Shown here in pieces: positions 42,921 through 50,549 of a stretch of DNA of 64,000 nucleotides. Source of the stretch: Chitinophaga sp. YR627 (GTDB lineage Bacteria; Bacteroidota; Bacteroidia; Chitinophagales; Chitinophagaceae); the NCBI RefSeq assembly GCF_900114995.1, contig NZ_FOUX01000004.1, positions 682,001-746,000 of the forward strand. The letters are read 5' to 3'. The translations under genes were made by a program, and so were the position numbers. The stretch's first letter is position 1; each line of letters opens with the position of its first letter. The notes beneath the pieces were generated by a model. That model worked only from the letters and a program-made list of their open reading frames with translations. It had not been told where the DNA came from and did not search any database.

Positions 42921-42959
42921 TTTAGCCTTGTCTAAATTATTATTTTAGACAAATCTAAC
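42921..42959. promoter_or_regulatory. Twin 16-bp dyad boxes upstream of the TonB receptor
   Basis: Box 1, tttagccttgtctaaa (42921-42936), and box 2, tttagacaaatctaac (42944-42959), are each close to the perfect dyad TTTAGAC-TT-GTCTAAA, with one or two mismatches, and are 23 bp apart centre to centre. They overlap the region expected to hold the receptor transcript start. The form resembles DtxR/MntR-type metalloregulator operators; the regulator is not in this window. Confidence 0.6.
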
Positions 42960-43071
42960 TAATTATTTAAAATTAACCACTCCATAAATTAGTAATATTA
43001 AAAAACATAATTAACCAGGCATTGTCAGAAATCGCTATGCTTTATTCGTATTATACCATTATTACATCGCT

Positions 43072-43119
43072 ATTATACCGCTATTTGCCCGTTCATGAAC
43101 GGACAAATAGCGGTATAAT
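43072..43119. repeat. 48-bp near-perfect palindrome
   Basis: 24-bp arms centred on gttcatgaac pair at 23 of 24 positions (only 43088/43103 mismatched). The outer arms read attataccgctatttg. The sequence before it (ttataccattattacatcgc) is a degraded copy of the arm. It has no T-run. Confidence 0.85.
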
Positions 43120-43170
43120 GACATCTTAGTAAGGCGATAGAGGAATCCCCTTTCAGGGAGTTTATGGAGC

Positions 43171-43204
43171 AAAAAAAGCTGTCACGCCTTTCAGCGGACA
43201 GCTT
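43171..43204 (-). terminator. Terminator of the DUF4369-like gene
   Basis: On the minus strand aagctgtc pairs with gacagctt across a 13-nt loop and is followed by a run of T, 30 bp past the stop codon. Confidence 0.88.
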
Positions 43205-43235
43205 CTATATCGTTTTCTGCCAAATGGCAGGGTAT

Positions 43236-44231
43236 CTAGCGTTTTTTAGTCATCAGTTCCTCTACGGCCGGCAGATATACACTCCTTGGGAAATTGTATT
43301 TGAAGTAGTCCAGGAGGGCGTACTGTTTAGCCTTATCGGAAGGACGTTTATTAAGATATGCCAGAAATTCGTTCCCGGCATTCATTTCAAGCAGGGCAGA
43401 GGGTGCGTATGCGTAAATACGGGAAGGTTCTTCAAAATGCAGCCAGAAATCTGTCATCGGGGCTGGCCCACGGAGATAGCCCTTTTTCAGGAGGTAGCAT
43501 TTTTTAGCCACCAGCTGACTCGCGTCAGGACTGGAGGTGTATTTCTCATCAAATGGATCAAAGAGGTCTACAGCATCCTGTAACAGCTGTTTCATCTCTT
43601 TTTCGGTCAGTGCTTTATTTTTCCTGGTTTCGGGTTTATCCAGGCGGTTGCCGACGGCGTTCAGGAAATTATACAACAGCCGGCTTTCGAGCGTGGTGAC
43701 CATATTCTCATAAAATCCTACAGAAATCTCTCCTTTTCTCAGGTATACCAGTAACGGGCTTTTCAATTCTGACAGGTTGTTACGCATTCCCCATAACGCG
43801 CCATTGACAGTTTTAGCTGTATCGAGGACCTGTTCCATCAGACCAGCCATCTTATCTTCGGAGAGTGGCGTATCATTGTTGAATAATTCATGTCCGGCGG
43901 CATTATTTCCCTTATACAATTTCTTCCCCTGACTACCCTCACGACTAATGCCGATATCGACATAGTCGCCCGGTTCTACAAAAAGAACCGACTTCACATA
44001 TTTGTTTTCGATCGTAATGAAGCCAGGTGTAGTCATTGGCACTACTAACTTAAACTGGTGTTCTACCACCTTGCCTACACCCTGTTTATATTGGGAATTG
44101 AAGTAAGTTCCTATGGGTTTATAGACGAAGACGTCCATACTATCCGGGCTGTCCGGTACTTGTCCTGTAATAACAACCTGTTGCGCAAACGCGGTGAAAG
44201 GAATCAGTAGGATAAATAGTATTTTTCTCAT
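43236..44231 (-). CDS. DUF4369-like exported protein without thioredoxin domain
   Basis: A 331-residue protein from ATG 44231, where a signal peptide begins (MRKILFILLIPFTAFAQ); 11 upstream codons in frame are not signal-like. The N-terminal beta-domain (VVITGQVPDSPDSMDVFVYK, FKLVVPMTTPGFITI, VEPGDYVDIGI) matches the DUF4369 domain that precedes a TlpA-like thioredoxin in many Bacteroidota proteins. The rest is helical and ends without any C-x-x-C or thioredoxin fold, so it is a stand-alone relative. It may be co-regulated with the peroxiredoxin-like gene upstream, although a terminator lies between them. Confidence 0.65.
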   Translation of the reverse strand: MRKILFILLIPFTAFAQQVVITGQVPDSPDSMDVFVYKPIGTYFNSQYKQGVGKVVEHQFKLVVPMTTPGFITIENKYVKSVLFVEPGDYVDIGISREGSQGKKLYKGNNAAGHELFNNDTPLSEDKMAGLMEQVLDTAKTVNGALWGMRNNLSELKSPLLVYLRKGEISVGFYENMVTTLESRLLYNFLNAVGNRLDKPETRKNKALTEKEMKQLLQDAVDLFDPFDEKYTSSPDASQLVAKKCYLLKKGYLRGPAPMTDFWLHFEEPSRIYAYAPSALLEMNAGNEFLAYLNKRPSDKAKQYALLDYFKYNFPRSVYLPAVEELMTKKR

Positions 44232-44307
44232 ATCGTTTTCTAACTTGTCAAGTCGGACCCTCATGAGCTACCGGTGACAATTTCCAGTTGGCTCCATTAA
44301 TTTACAC

Positions 44308-44343
44308 AAAAAAAAGAAATCCCCGGGATGAATATGCCCGGGG
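44308..44343 (-). terminator. Terminator of the peroxiredoxin-like gene
   Basis: ccccggg (44321-44327) pairs with cccgggg (44337-44343); on the minus strand it is followed by tttctttttttt. Confidence 0.88.
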
Positions 44344-44446
44344 AGCCTGCTTTTTTTGTTAATCGACCTTATTTTTTTCTCACAGGAACTACTTATTGGT
44401 CTTTCACAAGTAGCAGAGGGTGTATAGGGTATAGGATAGATAATTA

Positions 44447-44974
44447 TTAGTTGACTCCGTCAGTTCTGAGATAATCCAGCACTTTACCGGAGTAGATTTC
44501 TCCATTTTTAAAATGGCCGCGGTAGGTATATGTGATGTTCCCACCGAGATCAGTAATAAACGTTTCCCTCATATCGTGAAAGAAACCTGCTTTCGTACCA
44601 AACAGCCTCAATGCTTCATTTTGTGGATCACTCAGCAGCACATACGGCAGCTGATGCTGCTCCTGAAAGGCCTTGTGGCTTTCCACACTTCCCATACCTA
44701 TACCAATGATCATCGCATTCGCAGCTTTGAAGTCGGGATAACTGTCTCTGAAGGCGCAGACTTCTTTTACAGCCATCTCACTGTCATCCTTATGATAAAA
44801 AAAGATCACCAGCTTATGTTTGCCAATATATTCACTCACCACAAAATCATTTCCATCCTGGTCTTTCAAAACAAACAAGGGCAGTTTGTCTCCTGCTTTC
44901 AGAGAAGACTGTGCGTACATTACATTGGCGGCAAACAATAGGGCAAGGGTTAGTAGAAATGTTACCTGTTTCAT
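44447..44974 (-). CDS. Exported PrxQ-like protein lacking the peroxidatic Cys
   Basis: A 175-residue protein from ATG 44974 with signal peptide (ends VMYAQ); the ten-codon upstream extension is less likely. The thioredoxin-fold body follows the AhpC/TSA (PrxQ/Bcp) pattern: LKAGDKLPLFVLKDQDGNDF, LVIFFYHKDDSEMAVKEVCA and LLSDPQNEALRLFG. In active PrxQ proteins the segment reads F-Y-P-K-D-D-T-P-G-C-T-x-E-x-C; here the first, peroxidatic Cys position is Ala (SEMAV), while the second, resolving-type Cys in EVCAF is kept. Peroxidase action by the usual mechanism is therefore not expected. Confidence 0.8.
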   Translation of the reverse strand: MKQVTFLLTLALLFAANVMYAQSSLKAGDKLPLFVLKDQDGNDFVVSEYIGKHKLVIFFYHKDDSEMAVKEVCAFRDSYPDFKAANAMIIGIGMGSVESHKAFQEQHQLPYVLLSDPQNEALRLFGTKAGFFHDMRETFITDLGGNITYTYRGHFKNGEIYSGKVLDYLRTDGVN

Positions 44975-45115
44975 GTTCGTGGGTTGATTGTGAAATAATG
45001 ACAATGCGAAAGTAGGCGCTGTCAGCTGCAGGAATGATGACTGGTATCAGCGTTAACAATGACAATGGTCTGGTAATTGTGAGATGAAACCTGCAATCAT
45101 CATATAATGACCTGA

Positions 45116-45123
45116 TAACTTTG
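45116..45123 (+). promoter_or_regulatory. Candidate -7 element next to the flavin reductase start
   Basis: TAACTTTG matches TAnnTTTG and ends 5 bp before the ATG at 45129. If used, the transcript would be leaderless or nearly so. No TTG is found at the expected -33 distance. Confidence 0.4.
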
Positions 45124-45128
45124 GGAAT

Positions 45129-45689
45129 ATGAAAAAGCCATATCAAAAAAAAGACCTGCCAGTTGCGGAAATCCGGCGATACCTGGAGCCGGGACCAACT
45201 GTACTGGTGAGCTCTCACTGGAAAGATGCAACGAATATCATGACGATGGGCTGGCATACGGTGATGGAGTTTTCTCCGTCCATGATAGGCTGTATGATCA
45301 CAGCTGCTAATTACAGCTTTGAGTTGATCAAAAAAAGTAAGGAATGTGTGATTAACATTCCGACACATGACATGATCAACACGATTATCGGCATTGGCAA
45401 CAGTACAGGTGCGGAAATAGATAAGTTCAGTAAATTTGGGTTAACAGCCGTAGCGGCAGAAAAGGTAAAAGCACCCCTTATAAAGGAATGCTATGCCAAT
45501 TTTGAATGTAAGGTGATTGACGAACACCTGTTACCAAAATATAACTTCTTTGTCTTTGAAGTAGTAAAAGCGCATGTGGCCATCTCTCCTAAATATCCCC
45601 GTACCGTACACTACAGAGGGGATGCGACGTTTATGATCTCAGGCAGTAATCGTTCTTATCCCGGCAAATTCAAATCTCAGAACCTGTAA
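45129..45689 (+). CDS. Flavin reductase-like FMN-binding protein
   Basis: A 186-residue cytoplasmic protein of the flavin reductase-like (split-barrel) family. Marks are the N-terminal GPTVLVSSHWKDATNIMTMG, the block FSPSMIGCMITAANYSFELI that contacts FMN, and KECVINIPTHDM. It probably reduces FMN or acts as an FMN-dependent oxidoreductase; the partner is unknown. It converges on the NTF2-like gene with a 2-bp gap between stops. Confidence 0.88.
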   Translation: MKKPYQKKDLPVAEIRRYLEPGPTVLVSSHWKDATNIMTMGWHTVMEFSPSMIGCMITAANYSFELIKKSKECVINIPTHDMINTIIGIGNSTGAEIDKFSKFGLTAVAAEKVKAPLIKECYANFECKVIDEHLLPKYNFFVFEVVKAHVAISPKYPRTVHYRGDATFMISGSNRSYPGKFKSQNL

Positions 45690-45691
45690 GA

Positions 45692-46093
45692 TCAGTAACT
45701 GGCTTGTCCGATATCCAGGCGGTCGATCTTACCGTCACTGTTGATCCGGAACTTAAAATAGGTTTTAAAATCTCCCCAGTGATCGCTGTGGATGTGACCA
45801 TATATATCCAGTCCGTTATTCTCTACCTTGTCGATACTGGTGAAACGGTCGTGCCCCAATGCTTTTTCAAAGAAACTGCGGAAGTCCATTTTATTACCGT
45901 CATCGTGCAGGATCGCATCTGTCGTAAACAATGCGAACCACGCTTTGCTATCAGCACTTTGTAGTGCGTCTATCGCTTTCCTAACGGTCGTGTTGGTTAG
46001 TTTATCCGTATTCATTGTCTTAGATGTTGTTTGCGCGAACGTAGTCAGTGCAAGTATTACAAACAGAATTGTACTCAGCAATCTTTTCATCAT
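45692..46093 (-). CDS. Exported SnoaL/NTF2-like protein
   Basis: A 133-residue protein with signal peptide (ends TTFAQ) and one SnoaL-like fold (VRKAIDALQSADSKAWFALF, DAILHDDGNKMDFRSFFEKA, GDFKTYFKFRINSDGKIDRL). Members bind small hydrophobic ligands or act as isomerases; the ligand is unknown. Its ATG overlaps the stop of the DoxX-like gene by one base (TAATG), so the two are translationally coupled. Confidence 0.8.
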   Translation of the reverse strand: MMKRLLSTILFVILALTTFAQTTSKTMNTDKLTNTTVRKAIDALQSADSKAWFALFTTDAILHDDGNKMDFRSFFEKALGHDRFTSIDKVENNGLDIYGHIHSDHWGDFKTYFKFRINSDGKIDRLDIGQASY

Positions 46094-46446
46094 TAATCTG
46101 CTTTAGCGAGCGGATGTTGCAGAAAAATAGCCACCAGGTTCATCAGGAGAAACGGGAGTTCTATAGCAGCGCCTTTTAGATCTTTTAATGATAACTCACA
46201 ACATATGATCAGCAGGATAGAGGCGGCCATCAGAAAATTACCTGCAACGAAGGTCCCCGGGAACAGGATCAATACGGCACTCAGTAAGGTAACAAGTCCA
46301 ATGATCAGCATGACGTTACGGCTGAATTGAAAGCGGCCGAGCAGCTGTGCCATTTCCGGTTTACCCGAGACCATGGCCCAGCCCTGTTTTATACCCATGA
46401 ATACGATGAAGAGAATCAGTAGGGTGTTGAAAATTCTGATGAACAT
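46093..46446 (-). CDS. DoxX-like small membrane protein
   Basis: A 117-residue protein with four hydrophobic segments (FNTLLILFIVFMGIKQGW, VMLIIGLVTLLSAVLILFPG, FLMAASILLIICCEL, ELPFLLMNLVAIFLQ) in the layout of DoxX/DoxD-like proteins. The conserved motif is weak, so this is a fold-level guess. It is coupled to the downstream NTF2-like gene and lies 38 bp after an SDR gene, all on the minus strand. Confidence 0.7.
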   Translation of the reverse strand: MFIRIFNTLLILFIVFMGIKQGWAMVSGKPEMAQLLGRFQFSRNVMLIIGLVTLLSAVLILFPGTFVAGNFLMAASILLIICCELSLKDLKGAAIELPFLLMNLVAIFLQHPLAKAD

Positions 46447-46484
46447 AGTTGCTATTTTTTTACATCAACAGATCGCGGGGAAAC

Positions 46485-47246
46485 TTAGTTTGTGGCACCG
46501 CCATTTACCAGCAAATGCTGACCGGAAACGAATGAAGAGAGGTCACTTGCGAAGAACTCTGCGAGATTCGCAACGTCTTCTACTTCTGCCAGACGGCCCA
46601 TCGGACAACTATCCAGCAATTGTTTTCTCAGTTCAGGATATGCTGCGGGATCCACGAAGATACCAGAATGATCAACAGCGAAAGGTATGATAGAGTTCAC
46701 TGTTACACCTCTGTGACCGATTTCTTTCGACAAGACATCTACCATGTAACGGGGAGTGGTCTTGCTACCACCATATACAGCCATCCCTGGTACCGGGAAA
46801 GATGTGGTGCTGGAGGCTACATATATGATACGGCCATTGTCTTCTACCTGTCTGGCAGCCTGCTGCATAGTGAAATAAGAGCCTTTGGTATTGATAGAAA
46901 ATACGCGATCAAACTGTTCTTCGGTGAAATCTGTCACGGGGGTTTCTACCAGTTCGATACCGGCATTTGCCACTACGATATCCACTTTTCCGAAGGCTGC
47001 TTTGGCCTCGCTGAACAGTCGCCCGATATCACCTACCTTACTTACATCTGCCTGTACAGCGATCACTCTTCCACCCATGGCTTTGATATTACCCACCACT
47101 TCATCAGCGGATGCTTTATCCCTGGAGTAATTCACTACGATATCAGCGCCAAGAGCTGCATAACGTTCTGCGATGGCTTTACCTAATCCTCTTGCTGATC
47201 CTGTAACTATTGCTACTTTATTCTTTAAGCTATTCATGATTGACAC
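46485..47246 (-). CDS. SDR oxidoreductase
   Basis: A 253-residue classical short-chain dehydrogenase: NAD(P)-binding GSARGLGKAIA near residue 16, NAG motif VANAGIEL, catalytic Ser in ASSTTS and Y-x3-K in VYGGSKTTPR, and the C-terminal LVNGGATN. Arg after the first Ser (GSARG) and the Asn-Tyr-Ser-Arg stretch after strand 2 (VNYSRDKA) suggest NADP(H) preference. It is 33 bp downstream of a paralogous SDR gene on the same strand; the two differ in the active-site loop. Confidence 0.92.
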   Translation of the reverse strand: MSIMNSLKNKVAIVTGSARGLGKAIAERYAALGADIVVNYSRDKASADEVVGNIKAMGGRVIAVQADVSKVGDIGRLFSEAKAAFGKVDIVVANAGIELVETPVTDFTEEQFDRVFSINTKGSYFTMQQAARQVEDNGRIIYVASSTTSFPVPGMAVYGGSKTTPRYMVDVLSKEIGHRGVTVNSIIPFAVDHSGIFVDPAAYPELRKQLLDSCPMGRLAEVEDVANLAEFFASDLSSFVSGQHLLVNGGATN

Positions 47247-47279
47247 TTCATTTAATGATTTAAGAAATAAGGGGTGCTA

Positions 47280-48020
47280 TTAAGCCATAGCACCATTTAC
47301 ACCGATATTCTGTGCAGAAACCCATTTGGCTGCATCGCTGGCAAGGAAAGCGACTACCTCAGCAATATCGTTTGGTTCACCGATACGGTTGAACGCAGAG
47401 AGAGACGCGAGACGGCCTATCACTTCATCAGATTTACCTGTGGTAAACAGTTCTGTATTAGTTGGGCCGGGAGATACAGAGTTTACATTGATACCCCTTG
47501 GGCCAATTTCTTTTGCAAATACACGGGTCAGTTGTTCTACTGCTGACTTCGTAGCTACATAAGTGGCATACGTAGGCAACATGATACGGTTAACCGATGT
47601 GGAGAAGTTGATAATTGATCCTTTGTCAGCCAGTTTGGTAGCAGCCTCACGTAAAGTATTGAAGGTACCTTTTACGTTAATATTGAAGATCCGGTCGAAG
47701 TCTTCGTCGGTGGTATCTTTCAGCAGTTTGTTGATCATAATACCGGCATTGTTCACGAGTACATCAATTCTGCCATAGTGTGCAATAGCATCATCAAACA
47801 GTTGCTTTACATCGCTGGCTTTACTAACGTCAGCCTGTAATGCGATAGCATCTCCACCGTTTTGTTTAATGTCGTTAACCACCTGTTCTGCGGCATCTTT
47901 ATTACCGGCATAGTTAACAATTACCTTTGCACCTTCTGAAGCCAGTTTAGCTGCGATTGTAGCACCAATACCTCTTGAAGCGCCTGTTACTAAAATTACT
48001 TTTTCGTTTAGTGTGTTCAT
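47280..48020 (-). CDS. SDR oxidoreductase
   Basis: A 246-residue classical short-chain dehydrogenase: GASRGIGATIA near residue 13, NNAGIMIN, Ser in INFSTSVNR and Y-x3-K in TYVATKSAVEQL, GPRGINVNSVSPGPT and the end SAQNIGVNGAMA. The closest pattern is FabG-like 3-oxoacyl reductases and glucose dehydrogenases; the substrate is unknown. It precedes the second SDR gene and lies 99 bp downstream of an AraC-type regulator gene, which may control both. Confidence 0.92.
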   Translation of the reverse strand: MNTLNEKVILVTGASRGIGATIAAKLASEGAKVIVNYAGNKDAAEQVVNDIKQNGGDAIALQADVSKASDVKQLFDDAIAHYGRIDVLVNNAGIMINKLLKDTTDEDFDRIFNINVKGTFNTLREAATKLADKGSIINFSTSVNRIMLPTYATYVATKSAVEQLTRVFAKEIGPRGINVNSVSPGPTNTELFTTGKSDEVIGRLASLSAFNRIGEPNDIAEVVAFLASDAAKWVSAQNIGVNGAMA

Positions 48021-48119
48021 GTTTCTTTGTTTTTATTGTCGTTGTTGACATAACAAAGGTGTAACATAAGCACGCCAAAAAAATACAAGTTTTACACTAT
48101 TAGTTGTAAAAAACTAAGG

Positions 48120-49061
48120 TCAGCCTTTGGAGAGTTGTTTTCTGTATAATACGGGAGTCATATCGGTGTATTTCTTAAAATAATTACTGAAATGAGCCGA
48201 TTCAGCAAAGCCCAGCTGATCAGCGATCTGCTTAATAGGCGTAGTGGAATTCTGCAGCATGGACTTGGCTTCTGTGATCGTCTTATCAGTGATCCAGGTG
48301 GTAACGGACTTACCCGTCTTGGATTTAATCACGTTATTAAGATAGCTGGGATGAAGGTTTTGTTCGGCAGCATAATCCTGCGACCGGAAGACTTTAGTCG
48401 CCTTTCCGGTGCTGAGATCACGGTAATGTTTTTCCAGGGTGCGTTTAAATGTTTTTACGATCTGGGAGCTTCTGTTACCTTCATATATAGGGTTGTAGTC
48501 TTCCCAGAAGTACTCTTTTATTTTCAGCAGGATCACTACAAAAAGGTTCCCCATCATTTTATTCTTATAGGGGGAGGTGGAGAAATACTCCTTGTAGATC
48601 TGCTGGTATAAAGGTTCAATTTCGGCATATACTTCGGGCTTCAGCACTCTTGGCGGGACTGTTTCGGCCAGCAGAAAGGGGAATTCCTCGAAGATATTGG
48701 CGTGGACGTTCTCTTTGAGGAAAGATTCGCTCATGGTTACCAGGAAAACTTCCTCCAGGCTGCTCCACTCAAAGGATTTATAGTGTCCGGGATTGGTAAA
48801 ATAGATAGTCCCGGGCTCCGTACCAAACTCCAGTTCATCGGTCGTATACTTTCCATGTCCGTTCTTTACAAACAGAAAGGAGTAAAAATTCGCCCTGTAG
48901 ACCGGGGATTTATACGGCAGCTCATGGTGGATATCATTCAGTTTATGAATAGTAAAGTCATTTTTGGGATCTATCAGTTCGACGGGCAGTCCGAGGTGGT
49001 CATAATTTTCTACCAGATTATTAAAAACGGGGGGTGCGTCTACTTGTTTATGCTTACTCAT
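48120..49061 (-). CDS. AraC-family transcriptional regulator
   Basis: A 313-residue regulator with an N-terminal cupin-like sensor domain (about 30-180; HGKYTTDELEFGTEPGTIYF) and a C-terminal AraC double HTH (FRSQDYAAEQNLHPSYLNNV, then IKQIADQLGFAESAHFSNYF and KKYTDMTPVLYRKQL). It lies just upstream of the two SDR genes in the same direction, making them likely targets. An ABM-like gene lies 59 bp upstream on the same strand. Confidence 0.9.
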   Translation of the reverse strand: MSKHKQVDAPPVFNNLVENYDHLGLPVELIDPKNDFTIHKLNDIHHELPYKSPVYRANFYSFLFVKNGHGKYTTDELEFGTEPGTIYFTNPGHYKSFEWSSLEEVFLVTMSESFLKENVHANIFEEFPFLLAETVPPRVLKPEVYAEIEPLYQQIYKEYFSTSPYKNKMMGNLFVVILLKIKEYFWEDYNPIYEGNRSSQIVKTFKRTLEKHYRDLSTGKATKVFRSQDYAAEQNLHPSYLNNVIKSKTGKSVTTWITDKTITEAKSMLQNSTTPIKQIADQLGFAESAHFSNYFKKYTDMTPVLYRKQLSKG

Positions 49062-49120
49062 GTGCCGTCATGGATTTTGGACCTTGCTAATTTACAAAAC
49101 CTTCCCTACGACACAACATA

Positions 49121-49420
49121 TTAGAAAATATCGGCAGTGGTCCCTTCCAGCTCCAGTACTTCCAGATGATGTTCGCCTATGAGTCCACTGGCGTCCCTTG
49201 CTGCCTGAAATGCCTTAAAAGAGGGTACTTCCAGTACGGCTGTCTGAATATCCCGGTCTTTAAAATGTGACAGGTGGATAAAGGTGTTATCCTTTGAATA
49301 AACTGTATACCTGAAATCTCCGCTCACTTTTTTAAAATCCTGCAGAAAAGTATTGATATTCTGCTTGTTATCTGCCACAAAGCTGTCTTTTACTGTATAA
49401 GTTACTTTTACAACTATCAT
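49121..49420 (-). CDS. ABM-like dimeric alpha/beta-barrel protein
   Basis: A 99-residue protein with the pattern of the dimeric alpha/beta-barrel (antibiotic biosynthesis monooxygenase-like) fold: VVKVTYTVKDSFVADNKQNI strand-helix, GDFRYTVYSKDNTFIHLSHF strands and VPSFKAFQAARDASGLIG helix. The sequence motif is not strong enough to name an enzyme. It may be transcribed with the AraC gene downstream. Confidence 0.6.
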   Translation of the reverse strand: MIVVKVTYTVKDSFVADNKQNINTFLQDFKKVSGDFRYTVYSKDNTFIHLSHFKDRDIQTAVLEVPSFKAFQAARDASGLIGEHHLEVLELEGTTADIF

Positions 49421-49495
49421 ATAAATTATCTTTTGTTGATATTAAGACAGCCCCGGAAGGAAAAACGTGACAAGATGTTATTAATTTAGTCGCCT

Positions 49496-50290
49496 ATGAA
49501 CTTTCCGAACACACCTGAATCACCTATGGCGGTAGCCAATATGCCTGCTATGCTGGGTTGCCGTTTGTTGTTCAAGCAACAACCCGTCATTCATTACGCC
49601 CGCATCCTGGAAGAACTGCAAAAATCCTATCCCGCGGTGGAAAACACCGGGAATATGTTATTTACTTTCCCGAATCTGCCGGTTGAGTTCTCCGACGCCA
49701 CCGTACACGCACAGTGTGCCATCATGCCCGTAAACAAGATCGGGTTGATACCAGAGCAGGTTTTACAACAAAACTGGCACTGGTCTGCCGCTGCTGAAGT
49801 AGCTGCTACCTGTCAGTACGAGTTCCTGATCAATGACCTCATGACCAGGCCTTTACCCTATAAAGCCAGACATGAGCTGTTTATGCACTTTTTAAGGGCT
49901 GTCATTACCGTCACCCAGCCGGACGTGGTCTACTCCCTTCCTGCGGAGAAACTCCTTCCTCCTAACCAGATATTCGAGCAAACGGGCTTACTGGACACGC
50001 TGGTGAATGTGCGCCTGTTCAATATTTCGAATTCGGCTAACAAGGAAATGCTCATGGACACCATCGGACTGCATACTTTCGGTCTGCCGGACTTTGAGCT
50101 TCGTTTTACCAATGAAAATCCATCAACAGTGGCAACGCTGCTCTGGAATTTCGCTTATTATGTCTTTGATAAAGGGGATGTCATTCAGGATGGGGACACC
50201 GTAGAAGGGATCACCCCTGGTTCAAAACTGACCTGTCAGCATTCGGTATCTCTGATAGCACCGGACAGAGAGGTGATCAGTATATCCTAA
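49496..50290 (+). CDS. DUF4261 domain protein
   Basis: A 264-residue cytoplasmic protein. The C-terminal block (MDTIGLHTFGLPDFELRF, then VATLLWNFAYYVFDKGDVIQ and DGDTVEGI) is the DUF4261 pattern. The N-terminal part (AMLGCRLLFKQQPVIHYARI) carries a TNFR-like strand-helix start often seen in these proteins. DUF4261 proteins occur near polymorphic toxins as possible immunity proteins, but no toxin gene is near, so the role here is unknown. A terminator follows at 50351. Confidence 0.8.
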   Translation: MNFPNTPESPMAVANMPAMLGCRLLFKQQPVIHYARILEELQKSYPAVENTGNMLFTFPNLPVEFSDATVHAQCAIMPVNKIGLIPEQVLQQNWHWSAAAEVAATCQYEFLINDLMTRPLPYKARHELFMHFLRAVITVTQPDVVYSLPAEKLLPPNQIFEQTGLLDTLVNVRLFNISNSANKEMLMDTIGLHTFGLPDFELRFTNENPSTVATLLWNFAYYVFDKGDVIQDGDTVEGITPGSKLTCQHSVSLIAPDREVISIS

Positions 50291-50350
50291 GTCAGCTTGC
50301 AGGTATGCTGCGGTAGTTTTACCTTTTCTCCATTTTTACCAGTCTTACGC

Positions 50351-50391
50351 GGCGAAAGTGCTATTTACTGATGGTACTTTCGCCTCTTTAT
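50351..50391 (+). terminator. Terminator of the DUF4261 gene
   Basis: Perfect 9-bp stem ggcgaaagt (50351-50359) with actttcgcc (50376-50384), followed by tctttatat, 60 bp past the stop codon. Confidence 0.75.
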
Positions 50392-50549
50392 ATACCTCAT
50401 TTTCATTTATCGAAATACCGCTTTATCTTCACTTATCAGCGATATCCCGCTGCCACTTTCATCCATCCACCCACCTAATTCACTAATAATCAACACGCCG
50501 CAATAACGGCATCATTATTATACTCCTCCTGAAAACAAATCAGCTGTTT

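Larger units (their letters stand above)
42909..43235. other. 327-bp intergenic region
   Basis: No gene. From the TonB-receptor side it holds the twin dyad boxes (42921-42959), an AT-rich stretch with no clear TAnnTTTG element, a 24-bp-arm palindrome (43072-43119) and the terminator of the upstream gene (43171-43204). Confidence 0.7.
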
